Source of the DNA: Propionibacterium sp.
Lineage (GTDB): Bacteria > Actinomycetota > Actinomycetes > Propionibacteriales > Propionibacteriaceae
Direction of reading: 5' to 3'
NCBI GenBank assembly: GCA_012517405.1
Contig: JAAYVB010000039.1
Location: 1 to 42,044 of the forward strand
DNA: 42,044 bases
Shown: positions 17,773-25,585 of the stretch, in pieces
Numbering within the stretch: the stretch's first letter is position 1
Layout of the letters: each line of letters starts with the position of its first letter
The notes under the pieces: generated by a model
What the model saw: only the letters and a program-made list of their open reading frames with translations
What the model was told of the DNA's origin: nothing
The model's database searches: none
Position numbers and translations under genes: made by a program

Positions 17773-17788
17773 GCCCGGACCCCTTCGT

Positions 17789-18109
<321 letters not shown>

Positions 18110-18130
18110 TCAATTGCCGCTCCCCGGAAG

Positions 18131-18427
18131 TCAGACGGCCTTGAGGGGTTCGATCCGGTCGAGGGCGCTACCGAGATTGTCCTTCTCGATCTCGAGATCG
18201 AAGCGGGTCTGGAGGTTGAGCCAGAAGCGGTCGGTGGTGCCGAAGTAGCGAGCCAACCGGAGGGCGGTGTCGGCGGTGATGCGCCGCTTGCCGTGGACGA
18301 TCTCGTTGATACGACGTGGGGGCACGCCGATCGCGACGGCGAGCCGGTTCTGGCTGACCTGCAGCGGCTCCAGGAACTCCTCCATCAGGACCTCGCCCGG
18401 ATGGATCGGGGTAATGGTGGTTGTCAT
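18131..18427 (-). CDS. higA: HigA-family antitoxin
   Basis: 98 residues. The ATG at 18,427 has a strong GAGGAGGTG ribosome site, which decides the start over upstream in-frame codons. TPIHPGEVLMEEFLEPLQVS is the standard HigA N-terminus, and NRLAVAIGVPPRRINEIVHG is the Xre-type helix-turn-helix. The tail (DRFWLNLQTRFDLEIEKDNL) is also typical. It neutralises the toxin encoded just upstream and represses the shared promoter; both roles are known for the family and inferred here. Gene order toxin-antitoxin, 13 bases apart, is the usual higBA order. Confidence 0.93.
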   Translation of the reverse strand: MTTTITPIHPGEVLMEEFLEPLQVSQNRLAVAIGVPPRRINEIVHGKRRITADTALRLARYFGTTDRFWLNLQTRFDLEIEKDNLGSALDRIEPLKAV

Positions 18428-18440
18428 GGGTGGCACCTCC

Positions 18441-18722
18441 TCAGTGGTAGTCGACGATCTCGACGTCGGCCGGTCCGGCGTCGGTCCAGGTGAAGCAGAT
18501 CCGCCATTGCTGGTTGATGCGGATGCTGTGCTGCCCGGCTCGGTCTCCGCGAAGTGCCTCAAGGCGGTTGCCGGGAGGCACTCGGAGGTCGTCGAGGATC
18601 TCGGCGGCGTCCAGCATCACCAGCTTCCGAAGGGCGACACGTTCGATCCTTGGGTCGATGGTCTTGACTCGTTGTCGTGACCAGAGCCGTTCGGTTGCCG
18701 GGTCCCGGAAGGATCTGATCAC
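18441..18722 (-). CDS. higB: HigB-family toxin
   Basis: 93 residues from a GTG at 18,722; the codon just before it is a stop. The family core is complete: MIRSFRDPATERLWSRQRVK at the N-terminus, LRVPPGNRLEALRGDRAGQH in the middle, then SIRINQQWRICFTW and a C-terminal VEIVDYH. HigB proteins are RelE-fold, ribosome-dependent mRNA interferases. There is no ribosome site before the GTG, and a TATAGT -10 element (18,734-18,729) places the transcript start at or next to the GTG, so the message is probably leaderless. Expressed together with higA downstream. Confidence 0.92.
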   Translation of the reverse strand: MIRSFRDPATERLWSRQRVKTIDPRIERVALRKLVMLDAAEILDDLRVPPGNRLEALRGDRAGQHSIRINQQWRICFTWTDAGPADVEIVDYH

Positions 18723-18728
18723 TCATCC

Positions 18729-18748
18729 ACTATAACGCATGACGTCAT
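18729..18748 (-). promoter_or_regulatory. higBA promoter with palindrome ATGACGTCAT
   Basis: On the minus strand TATAGT (18,734-18,729) lies seven bases before the GTG of higB. A perfect 10-base palindrome ATGACGTCAT (18,739-18,748) sits directly upstream in the promoter spacer, the expected place for a HigA operator. Confidence 0.6.
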
Positions 18749-18900
18749 ACTCGCTCATGCCGCGCCGCGGACCATACCCCTCGGCTGCTCGGCTGCGACC
18801 TCATCTATGGTGCGGGCCGCGATGCCGCCTGTCGGGGTGCCAGCGACTTTGCGTCTGGGCTGGCCGGTCGGCCGCCTCGATCCGGGTCGACTTGGGTGAG

Positions 18901-18948
18901 CTGCAACACCGAGCTGTAACACCGATGTTGCAGCTGGAGTGTTACAGC
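18901..18948. repeat. Four-copy inverted motif CTGYAACA
   Basis: Two forward copies, CTGCAACAC (18,901) and CTGTAACAC (18,914), are followed by two inverted copies, ATGTTGCAG (18,925) and GTGTTACAG (18,939). The outer pair GCTGTAACAC/GTGTTACAGC is a perfect 10-base dyad with a 16-base centre. It covers the stop codon of the AlbA_2 gene and the intergenic region behind it. The same CTGTAACA occurs in that gene's promoter. Confidence 0.65.
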
Positions 18949-20360
18949 TGGCCCAGGGACCAGGTTGCTCGAGGGTCGCGCTTGGAGGTCCCCCGCCACG
19001 TGACGATGCCCTCCTGCTCGAGCGCGGTCAGGGCACGAGTGGCCGTCATGCGGGTCACGCCCGCCAACTCCGCTAGCTGACCGGTCCCCAAGGGCTGGCC
19101 CGCGAGTCGCAGGGCGTCGAGGATCGCCAGAGCGCTCCCGGTGAGGCGGGACACCACCTCGGCCGGCAGCGCGTCGGAGGCGAGCAAGGTCAGCGTCACG
19201 GTGGCAGAAGACTGGGTGTAGATCGGGTCCACCAACCCACGGCGGCGCATTTCGGTGAAGATGCGCAGGATCCCCTCGCCGAGTTCGCGGGTGATGCCCA
19301 AGTCCGCGCAGACCCTCGCGATTCGGGGGTTCCGTGCGGAGCGCTTGATCTCCAGGGGCTTGTCGGGGTTCACGAGGCCCGGGAACCGTCCCGGCGACGT
19401 GATCTCGACCCGGTTCGGGAAGATCTCGAACCGGATGTGGTCTCCCATCATGCTGTAGGAACGGTGCACGACCGCGTTGACCAGCCCTTCGAGCCAGGCG
19501 TCCCTGGGAATCCGGGTTCGCGCCTCGAACAGGCCCGCGGGACCGAGTTGGCGCCACTTGGGCATCATCTGGTCGATCGTGTCGGACGCCACCATGATCT
19601 GGCGGGGCAGGGAGCCCTCTACCCGGACGTCCTCGCCGTCCTCCAGGCTCATCGACCTTCCCACGCCCCGTTCGTCTGCCCCGTACCTGAGGACGCGCAC
19701 CAGGGCATTCGGGAACTCCCGTTGCGGACGGCCGTCGAAGAGCAGTTCAGCGGCCACAGTGAGACGTCCCCGGCGATCAACCAGGTCGCGTGCGGCGAGC
19801 ATGCCCTCGATGGACGCAGCACCAATGGCCCGGGCGTAGCTGGCAAGCTGGTCTTGGTCGAGGTCATCCACGCCGAGAGCAACGGGGGTGGCCTCATAGT
19901 GTGCTGCCCCCCGGTCATAGACGAGTTCACGCTGCTGGGCGGCGGTGAGCTGCCGCGACTCGTCGCCCACCCGCAGGTAGCAACTGCCCTTCTGCGTGGT
20001 GTGCACCTGATCCCCCGGCTCGATTCGAAACACCACCAAGGTGACGGGATCGCCGCCCGCGGAAGCCGCCAACACCTCCTGGACGCGCACCCGCACCGGC
20101 GGATGGGTGAAGTCCAGCGCCACCTGCCTGAGCTCATTGCGCCTATGGGGTGGGACATCCTCGACGAGCCCGTCGTGCAACCCCACGACAAGGACGCCGC
20201 CGTCGGCGTTGGCCATGGCCACCAACGGGATGGCCACGTCCCGCGGCGCCGTCCGGGCTGACTTCCTCTCGAACCACTGGTCTTCAGGCAGGCTCGCCAG
20301 TGCGGGCCCGACCTGGTCGGGAGGCAGGGACAGTGCGCGGTCCACGTCAGCTGAAGACAC
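18942..20360 (-). CDS. AlbA_2/Schlafen-type ATP-binding regulator
   Basis: 472 residues, GTG start at 20,360. Residues about 20-140 are an AlbA_2 domain (WFERKSARTAPRDVAIPLVA, then MANADGGVLVVGLHDG). The middle carries the AAA_4/HATPase_c_4 blocks LEGLVNAVVHRSY, VEITSPGRFPG and ELGEGILRIF. The last 60 residues are a winged helix (AELAGVTRMTATRALTALEQ). Such proteins are usually annotated as transcriptional regulators or helicase-like; the ligand is unknown. TACAGT at 20,372-20,367 on the minus strand is a -10 element placing the transcript start at the GTG, so the message is probably leaderless. A CTGTAACA motif overlaps this -10 and recurs four times at the gene's 3' end, suggesting autoregulation. 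Confidence 0.85.
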   Translation of the reverse strand: MSSADVDRALSLPPDQVGPALASLPEDQWFERKSARTAPRDVAIPLVAMANADGGVLVVGLHDGLVEDVPPHRRNELRQVALDFTHPPVRVRVQEVLAASAGGDPVTLVVFRIEPGDQVHTTQKGSCYLRVGDESRQLTAAQQRELVYDRGAAHYEATPVALGVDDLDQDQLASYARAIGAASIEGMLAARDLVDRRGRLTVAAELLFDGRPQREFPNALVRVLRYGADERGVGRSMSLEDGEDVRVEGSLPRQIMVASDTIDQMMPKWRQLGPAGLFEARTRIPRDAWLEGLVNAVVHRSYSMMGDHIRFEIFPNRVEITSPGRFPGLVNPDKPLEIKRSARNPRIARVCADLGITRELGEGILRIFTEMRRRGLVDPIYTQSSATVTLTLLASDALPAEVVSRLTGSALAILDALRLAGQPLGTGQLAELAGVTRMTATRALTALEQEGIVTWRGTSKRDPRATWSLGQL

Positions 20361-20366
20361 ATCCCT

Positions 20367-20376
20367 ACTGTAACAT
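20367..20376 (-). promoter_or_regulatory. -10 element overlapped by CTGTAACA motif
   Basis: Plus-strand CTGTAACAT (20,368-20,376) covers the minus-strand -10 hexamer TACAGT (20,372-20,367), seven bases before the GTG at 20,360. The motif is the same as the four copies at 18,901-18,948. Confidence 0.55.
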
Positions 20377-20492
20377 TTGGTCAGTAATATTCAGTGCTAC
20401 GAATCGGGCGCCCTTCCGTGGGTGACGTGGGCCTTACCCACTCCACCGGTTGCCCATGACTCCCCGGCACCCGCCGAGTCGAGCTCGATCGA

Positions 20493-21854
20493 TCATGGCT
20501 GGCGTGTACTGGCTTCGATCATGGCTGAGACGTTGTCGGCGACGGTGGTGAGGTAGTCCATTTCGGCGCGTTGGTAGCGCAGGGCCATCTTGGGGGAGGT
20601 GTGGCCGGCGATGGCTTGGACCGCCCGCAGGTTGCCCCCGGACAGCCGGTAGGCCCAGGTGAGGCCAGTCACGCGGGTGCCGTGGAACACGTAGCCGCCC
20701 CGGCCGGTGAGCAGCTCCCGGATCCGTTGGGAGGCGTCGCTTTCCGGCTCACCGGTTTGTGCGAGGTGGGCGGCGGCGTCGGCTTCGAGCCGGTTGGCGA
20801 CGTTCGTGCAGGCCTTCTTGAACGCCCGGAGCCAGTCGGCCGACCTCACCGGTCCCCCGTCCCTGGTCCGCCAGAACAGCAGCCCGGTCCGGCCGGGCTG
20901 GGTGTACTGCCGCAGGTGCACCTTGACGTCGTCGACCAGCGCGGCCGGGATCGGGAGAGTGCGGGACGCGATGCCCTTGCGGGCCGTCTTCAACGGCCCG
21001 ATCTCGATCTTGCCCTCGGCCTCCTTCACCGACTGGTGAACCTTCACCGTCGGGATGTCGCCGGTGAGGTTGAAGTCACGACGCTGCAATGCCCGCACCT
21101 CACCCGACCGCAACCCGAGCACACCCCCCAGCAGGACACCGAGCCGCCACGGTGCGGGCATCTGCTCCGCGACGGCGTACAGCACGTCGATCGGCAGCGG
21201 ATCCGTCTCACGTTCCCGCGACGCCTGCGCTTGGGTGGCCGCCTTGACCTGCACCGGGTTCGCGTCGATGAGCTCGGCCTCGACGGCTGAGTTCATGATC
21301 GCCCGGAGCAGGTCGTAGGCCTGTCGGCACGACGACTCCCGCACGCCCACCGGCAGACCCTGCCACCACAACCGCACATCGGCCCGGGTCAACTCACTCA
21401 CCCGGACCTCGCCCAAGCCCCGCTTCGCGACCGGCTTCCCCTTCGTCATCCCACGCCTCGTCAACGTCGCCGGCTCGGCCAGAATGTAGAATCTGAACAG
21501 TTGCCGGTACCGGTCCCGCGACGTCGCGGCGAGGTCGGCCCGCTCCAGGTAGCGTGAGCCGTAGACCGCGATCGTGGGCACCGCGTCGGCGGCCTCCCGC
21601 GCCGCCTGCCTGCGCCGGCGCTCCTCCTCGGCCGCGTGGAACCGCTCGATCGGTGGCGTCCAGTCCCCGCGGTCGATCAGCCGCCGTTCCCGGTCCAGCC
21701 ACCCCCACGCGTCACCCTTGGCGTCGAACGTCTGCAACGCCGTGTAACGGATGCCCGGATCGACCCCGCGGACACTGCCGATAATGTAGGAAGCCTGATA
21801 GCGCCCCGACGGCAGCCGGCGCACCTTCCCCCACGGCCGCCGACCCTCCGCCAT
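20493..21854 (-). CDS. Tyrosine-recombinase integrase
   Basis: 453 residues from the Met at 21,854 (MAEGRRPWGKVRRLPSGRYQ), a start typical of actinobacterial integrases; the frame is open further upstream through the att region. An N-terminal arm-type binding domain, a SAM-like core-binding domain (SRYLERADLAATSRDRYRQL) and a catalytic domain follow. Catalytic residues are visible: Arg in GLRSGEVRAL, Lys in GPLKTARKG, H-x-x-R in HGTRVTGLTW, His in IAGHTSPKMA and the Tyr nucleophile in ALRYQRAEMD. HGTR replaces the common HDLR and is a mild variant. The 5' end faces a tRNA-like att fragment about 200 bases away. It is intact and probably active. Confidence 0.93.
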   Translation of the reverse strand: MAEGRRPWGKVRRLPSGRYQASYIIGSVRGVDPGIRYTALQTFDAKGDAWGWLDRERRLIDRGDWTPPIERFHAAEEERRRRQAAREAADAVPTIAVYGSRYLERADLAATSRDRYRQLFRFYILAEPATLTRRGMTKGKPVAKRGLGEVRVSELTRADVRLWWQGLPVGVRESSCRQAYDLLRAIMNSAVEAELIDANPVQVKAATQAQASRERETDPLPIDVLYAVAEQMPAPWRLGVLLGGVLGLRSGEVRALQRRDFNLTGDIPTVKVHQSVKEAEGKIEIGPLKTARKGIASRTLPIPAALVDDVKVHLRQYTQPGRTGLLFWRTRDGGPVRSADWLRAFKKACTNVANRLEADAAAHLAQTGEPESDASQRIRELLTGRGGYVFHGTRVTGLTWAYRLSGGNLRAVQAIAGHTSPKMALRYQRAEMDYLTTVADNVSAMIEASTRQP

Positions 21855-22050
21855 CACCCACGTCCCCTCCGGGCCGAACCGGATGGAGGCCCCGCACCGA
21901 TTGAAGCACGTTTCGTGCCCCGAGTGTGCCCCGAGTTTCGCCAGCCACGCCCACGCATGTCCACGCAAACCCGAAAAGCCGAGCACGAATGCCCTAGCCA
22001 GAAGCGTAATTGAGGACTTGGGAAGGGGCTACGAAAATGCTCGTGCTCTA

Positions 22051-22074
22051 ATTCGAATCTCGTATCCTCCGCCA
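22051..22074 (+). other. Putative attR: 3' end of a tRNA(Ser)-like gene
   Basis: ATTCGAATCTCGTATCCTCC followed by GCCA looks like the T-loop (TTCGAAT), the 3' acceptor strand ATCCTCC, the G73 discriminator and CCA of a serine tRNA. The T-stem bases before it do not pair and no tRNA body is present, so this is only a 3' fragment. Integrases of this type often recombine at tRNA 3' ends and leave such a copy at the distal border. The intact tRNA would be on the plus strand to the left, outside this window. Confidence 0.65.
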
Positions 22075-22185
22075 TTGCGATTCCCGCTCTGACTGGAGCG
22101 GGATCATCGTCTCAATGCCCAGCACGGGACGAAGCGATCATCCTTCTGAGGCGACTGCTGAATCGGCCGCTTTCCCGGCACAGTG

Positions 22186-22557
22186 TCAGCGGCTATGGAG
22201 CACCATGTGGGCGATCAGGTTGTCGAGACGCCGGACATCGATGCCTTTGCTGAGCTTGACCTTGATGTGGCCGGCCCGCGTCCACATCTCCAATTCGGAG
22301 TTCCAGTCGATGGTGCCCGCGTTCTCGGACGACCACATGTTGATAGCGGAATACGGCAGCGAGTAGATCTCCACCTTCTTGCCCGATATGCCCTGCGCAT
22401 CCCGGACGATCAGTCGCATATTGGTGAAGATGGCGCTGTCGCGGAAGGTCCGGTAGGCAGCCACAGGTTGTTCTCCCTGCACCAGCAACTGCTGCACATC
22501 CGGCGGGATGGGGCACTCGCTGACCAAGGTCCAAGCGAGGATCGGGGCGGTTTCCAT
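22186..22557 (-). CDS. Bacterial PH-domain protein
   Basis: 123 residues, ATG at 22,557 after a GAGAGGA ribosome site. LLVQGEQPVAAYRTFRDSAI, then FTNMRLIVRDAQGISGKKVE and IYSLPYSAINMWSSENAG, form the bacterial PH fold (YvbH/bPH_1 type), and the protein ends in DVRRLDNLIAHMVL. The length of about 120 residues equals a single domain. It has no signal or membrane segment and is predicted cytoplasmic. The ligand is unknown; members form ring oligomers. It is the first gene to the right of the putative island border. Confidence 0.85.
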   Translation of the reverse strand: METAPILAWTLVSECPIPPDVQQLLVQGEQPVAAYRTFRDSAIFTNMRLIVRDAQGISGKKVEIYSLPYSAINMWSSENAGTIDWNSELEMWTRAGHIKVKLSKGIDVRRLDNLIAHMVLHSR

Positions 22558-22746
22558 GGGGGTTTCCTCTCGATGACAATTCTCAGAGCGTGCACTCTGG
22601 ACCTCGCCGGTGAGGTCACCATCAACTTACCTTCGCCGTAGTTTTCCCGTGCGGAGTTCTCTTCGAAGCCAGTGCGGGACACCTCAGCCCGCCCGAAGAA
22701 TCTACGGCGGACCATCAGTCACGGAGTCTTCTGGTCCTGATGGAGA

Positions 22747-22878
22747 CAGATCCTCCGCCTTTTCCGAAGGATCTGCGGTAGATCTCCTGCAGACTGTTCC
22801 TTCCCGTGCCGAAGGTGATAGCCTGCCGCGGGTTCGCAGAATGAGCTGCGGGCACAAGACCGACGACTCCGCGGAGTC
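22747..22878 (+). promoter_or_regulatory. Leader hairpin and palindrome upstream of the peptide transporter
   Basis: The 340 bases before the transporter hold no gene. CAGATCCT (22,747) pairs with AGGATCTG (22,768) across 13 bases, and a perfect 14-base palindrome GACTCCGCGGAGTC (22,865-22,878) lies 19 bases before the GTG start. The palindrome could be an operator or an RNA hairpin next to the ribosome site ACGAGGAA. I do not recognise a known riboswitch. Confidence 0.4.
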
Positions 22879-22897
22879 ATGAACGAGGAATGACATC

Positions 22898-24400
22898 GTG
22901 TCATCAACCACATCCGAACCATCACCGGCGGTGCCTCCCACCCCATTCGAGGCTGATCAACGAGGCCGGGGTGGATTCTTCGGGCATCCGTGGGGCCTGG
23001 CAAACCTGGCCGGGGTTGAAATGTGGGAGCGTTTCAGCTTCTACGGGATGCAGAGCCTGCTGGCTTTCTACATCTACTACTCCGTCAGCGACGGCGGGCT
23101 GGGCTTGTCCGAGGCCGCTGCTACCTCGATCGTCGGCGCCTACGGCGGCCTGGTCTACCTCTCGTCCGTACTCGGCGGCTGGATCGCCGACCGGCTGCTC
23201 GGCTCCGAGAAGACGCTGCTGAGTGCGGCGATCGTGGTCATGATCGGCCACCTGGCGCTGGCATTCCTCCCGGGGATTCCCGGCCTGGCCGCCGGCCTAG
23301 TCTGCGTGGCGCTGGGTGGCGGTTCGCTGAAGACCACGACGTCCACCACTCTTGGCGACCTCTACGCTCCACTCGACAACCGTCGCGACGCCGCGTTCTC
23401 GATCTACTACATGGGCGTCAACATCGGCGCCCTGATCGGTCCGCTCGGCACCAGCGCACTGTGGGGCTGGAAGGGCTTCCACTGGGGCTTCGGGCTGGCG
23501 GCTGTCGGCATGGCCGCAGGCCTGATCCAATACGTCGCCATGCGCCACCACACCGTGAGCGAGTCGAGCTCGAAGCCGACCAACCCGCTCACCAAGGAGC
23601 AGCGGCGCAAGTGGACGATCGGCCTGCTGGTGGTCGTGGTGGCGCTGGCCGTCGTCATCGCGTCGGGTGTCATCAAGGCCGAGGCGCTGTCGACCATCGT
23701 CGTCATCCTCACCTCGCTGGCTGCTCTGGTGCTGTTCGCGGTGATCCTCACCAGCAAGAACATCGATGTGGACGAACGCAGTCGCGTCTACTCGTTCATT
23801 CCGATGTTCATCGCGTCGTCGGTGTTCTGGTCACTGTTCCAGCAGCAGTTCACGGTCATGGCGATCTACTCCGACCAGCGACTCAACCGTCACGTCTTCG
23901 GCATGAATCTGCCGCCGAGCGTTGTGAACTCGATCAACCCGGTCTTCATCATCATCTTCGCGGGCGTCTTCGCCGCGATGTGGACGGCGCTCGGCGACCG
24001 TCAGCCGAGCACACCGGTCAAGTTCTCGCTGGGTACCGGCATCATGGGTCTAGCCTTCCTCGCGTTCATCCCGTTCTCCGGTGGAACCGACGGCACTGTT
24101 CCCTTCTGGGCGATCATCGTCATCCTCTTCCTGTTCACCATGGCCGAACTGTGTATCTCCCCGGTCGGGCAGTCGCTGTCCACGAAGCTGGCCCCGCGGG
24201 CCTACCACTCGCAGATGGTGGCGCTCTACTTCCTGTCGGTCTCGCTGGGTTCGGCACTGGCCGGCACCCTCTCGGCGTTCTACTCGACCAGCAACGAGGT
24301 GCCCTACTTCCTGGCCATCGGGCTCGGCTCGATCGCCGTCGGCGCCATCTTGTTCCTGGCGCGCAGGCCGATCATCAAGCTGATGCGAGGCGTGAACTAA
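22898..24400 (+). CDS. POT/PTR2-family proton-coupled peptide transporter
   Basis: 500 residues, GTG start at 22,898 with ACGAGGAA as ribosome site. After a polar 30-residue N-terminus, the first helix has EMWERFSFYG (41-50), the E-x-x-E-R-F-x-x-Y motif for proton coupling and peptide recognition. A second family block is FSIYYMGVNIGALIGPLGTS. About 14 membrane helices fit the bacterial POT layout. It imports di- and tripeptides with protons (known for the family). The protein is complete. Strong hairpins follow the gene, so it is probably a single-gene unit. The closest named relatives are DtpT-type transporters. Confidence 0.93.
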   Translation: MSSTTSEPSPAVPPTPFEADQRGRGGFFGHPWGLANLAGVEMWERFSFYGMQSLLAFYIYYSVSDGGLGLSEAAATSIVGAYGGLVYLSSVLGGWIADRLLGSEKTLLSAAIVVMIGHLALAFLPGIPGLAAGLVCVALGGGSLKTTTSTTLGDLYAPLDNRRDAAFSIYYMGVNIGALIGPLGTSALWGWKGFHWGFGLAAVGMAAGLIQYVAMRHHTVSESSSKPTNPLTKEQRRKWTIGLLVVVVALAVVIASGVIKAEALSTIVVILTSLAALVLFAVILTSKNIDVDERSRVYSFIPMFIASSVFWSLFQQQFTVMAIYSDQRLNRHVFGMNLPPSVVNSINPVFIIIFAGVFAAMWTALGDRQPSTPVKFSLGTGIMGLAFLAFIPFSGGTDGTVPFWAIIVILFLFTMAELCISPVGQSLSTKLAPRAYHSQMVALYFLSVSLGSALAGTLSAFYSTSNEVPYFLAIGLGSIAVGAILFLARRPIIKLMRGVN

Positions 24401-24447
24401 GAGCTCCCAGAAGCCGCAGCGATCTCGTCCGCCTTCTGGACGCCCGA

Positions 24448-24491
24448 GACGGGGCCTCTTTTCTTCGAGTTCTCGAAGGAGGGGCCCCGTC
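24448..24491 (+). terminator. Hairpin terminator after the peptide transporter
   Basis: GACGGGGCC (24,448-24,456) pairs with GGCCCCGTC (24,483-24,491). Inside, CTTCGAG and CTCGAAG form a second stem around a TT loop, with TTTT on the 5' side. A large, GC-rich composite hairpin 48 bases after the stop codon. Confidence 0.7.
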
Positions 24492-24524
24492 GTCATGTCC
24501 ACGAGCGCCGGTCTCGCCCACCCG

Positions 24525-24615
24525 GCGTGCCTGATCTTCTTCAGCTTGGGCGTTAGATCGATCTAATCGACCGATTCGGGCCAAATCGGCACCAACTGAA
24601 GAAGATCAGGCACGC
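24525..24615. repeat. 91-base cruciform element with 20-base perfect arms
   Basis: GCGTGCCTGATCTTCTTCAG (24,525-24,544) and its exact complement (24,596-24,615) enclose 51 bases. Inside are a perfect 14-base palindrome TTAGATCGATCTAA (24,553-24,566) and a 6-base stem CCGATT/AATCGG (24,571-24,589). The element can fold into a stem with two side hairpins on either strand. CCACCC occurs just outside both arms, a possible target duplication. It could be a MITE, a bidirectional terminator or a structured RNA. Confidence 0.75.
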
Positions 24616-24670
24616 TCCACCCCTGGCACCGGGCGCCAACCAGGGCGCGCGCGGCCCTTGACCCTCCAAG

Positions 24671-24684
24671 TTAGGCTGGCCTAA
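24671..24684 (+). promoter_or_regulatory. IdeR/DtxR-like iron box
   Basis: TTAGGC-TG-GCCTAA is a perfect 6-base dyad and, aligned with the 19-base actinobacterial IdeR/DtxR consensus, matches at about 14 positions. It lies 50 bases upstream of the siderophore-interacting protein gene, so iron-dependent repression is expected. Confidence 0.65.
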
Positions 24685-24734
24685 GTGCTGCGTTGAGCGG
24701 CACTGAGCATCTCGGGAGCAATCGGAGGAGTCCC

Positions 24735-25574
24735 ATGCCACCTCGCCAGCGCGTTCTGCGCCACGCCACCGTCATCGGATCCGAGCAGATCTCTCCGCAG
24801 CTGATCCGGCTGACATTCGACTCACCCGACCTGCGCGACGTCGATCTGCCTTTCACCGACCACTACGTGAAGCTGCTCTTCCCACCGTAGGACGCGCCCT
24901 ACACGCAGCCGGTCGATCCCGAGGAGACGGCCGAGTTCGCCGACCACCCGCCGGTCACCCGCACCTATTCGCTGCGTCATCGCGACCCGCTCAACGGCAC
25001 GATGGAGATCGATTTCGTCACGCACGGCGACACCGGACTGGCCGGCCCCTGGGCGCAACGGGCCAAGGCCGGCGACCGGATCAACTTCTTCGGCCCGGGC
25101 GGGGCGTGGGCTCCCACTGCCGACTACGACCACTTCGTTCTGGTGGGGGACGAGGCCGCCGCCCCCGCGATCTGCGCCGCCCTGGAGGAGTTGCCCGACG
25201 ATGCCACGGCCGTGGCATTTCTCGAAGTCGCAGATCACTCGTCCGTCTTCGACGTGCCGTCGGTGCCCGGCGTCGAGATTGTCTGGGTCTTCCGGGAGGG
25301 CGCACCCTACGGGCTGAAGCTCGCCCAGGCGGTGCGCGAGGCGGAGATCCCCGAGGGCAGGACCAGCTGGTTCGTTCACGGCGTCGCCGAAGTGGTCAAG
25401 GACCTGCGGCGGCATCTGTTCGTCGAGCGGGGCGTGGCCAAGCAGGATGCGTCGATCTCGGGCTATTGGCGCACCGGGATGACCGAGGACGGCTGGCAGT
25501 CGTCCAAACACGGGTTTGTGGCCGGCATGGAGGCCGAGGAGGCGGCCGCGCTCGGCCAGCCCGAATCGGACTGA
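24735..25574 (+). pseudogene. Siderophore-interacting protein with in-frame amber codon
   Basis: The ATG at 24,735 follows a GGAGGAG ribosome site. The frame encodes 279 residues of the SIP/ViuB family but is interrupted by TAG at 24,888-24,890 (codon 52), in a position reading FPP-stop-DAPY. A single G-to-T change of GAG would explain it. Family motifs lie on both sides: TVIGSEQISPQLIRLTFDSP before; VTRTYSLRHRDPLNGTMEID (flavin binding), VLVGDEAAAPAICAAL (nicotinamide side) and ISGYWRTGMTEDGWQ after. The family uses NAD(P)H and FAD to reduce ferric siderophores in the cytoplasm. Both halves keep normal codon use, so the mutation is recent, or the codon is read through, or it is a sequencing error. 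Confidence 0.85.
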
Positions 25575-25585
25575 CGGCCAGCGCG

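Noticed and set aside
22011..22074. Complete tRNA gene before the integrase
   Set aside because: Only the last 24 bases fit a tRNA; the T-stem does not pair and there is no 5' acceptor strand GGAGGAT.
23023..24534. 503-residue frame overlapping the peptide transporter on the same strand
   Set aside because: Arg/His-rich out-of-frame reading of the transporter, with no start signal or family motif.
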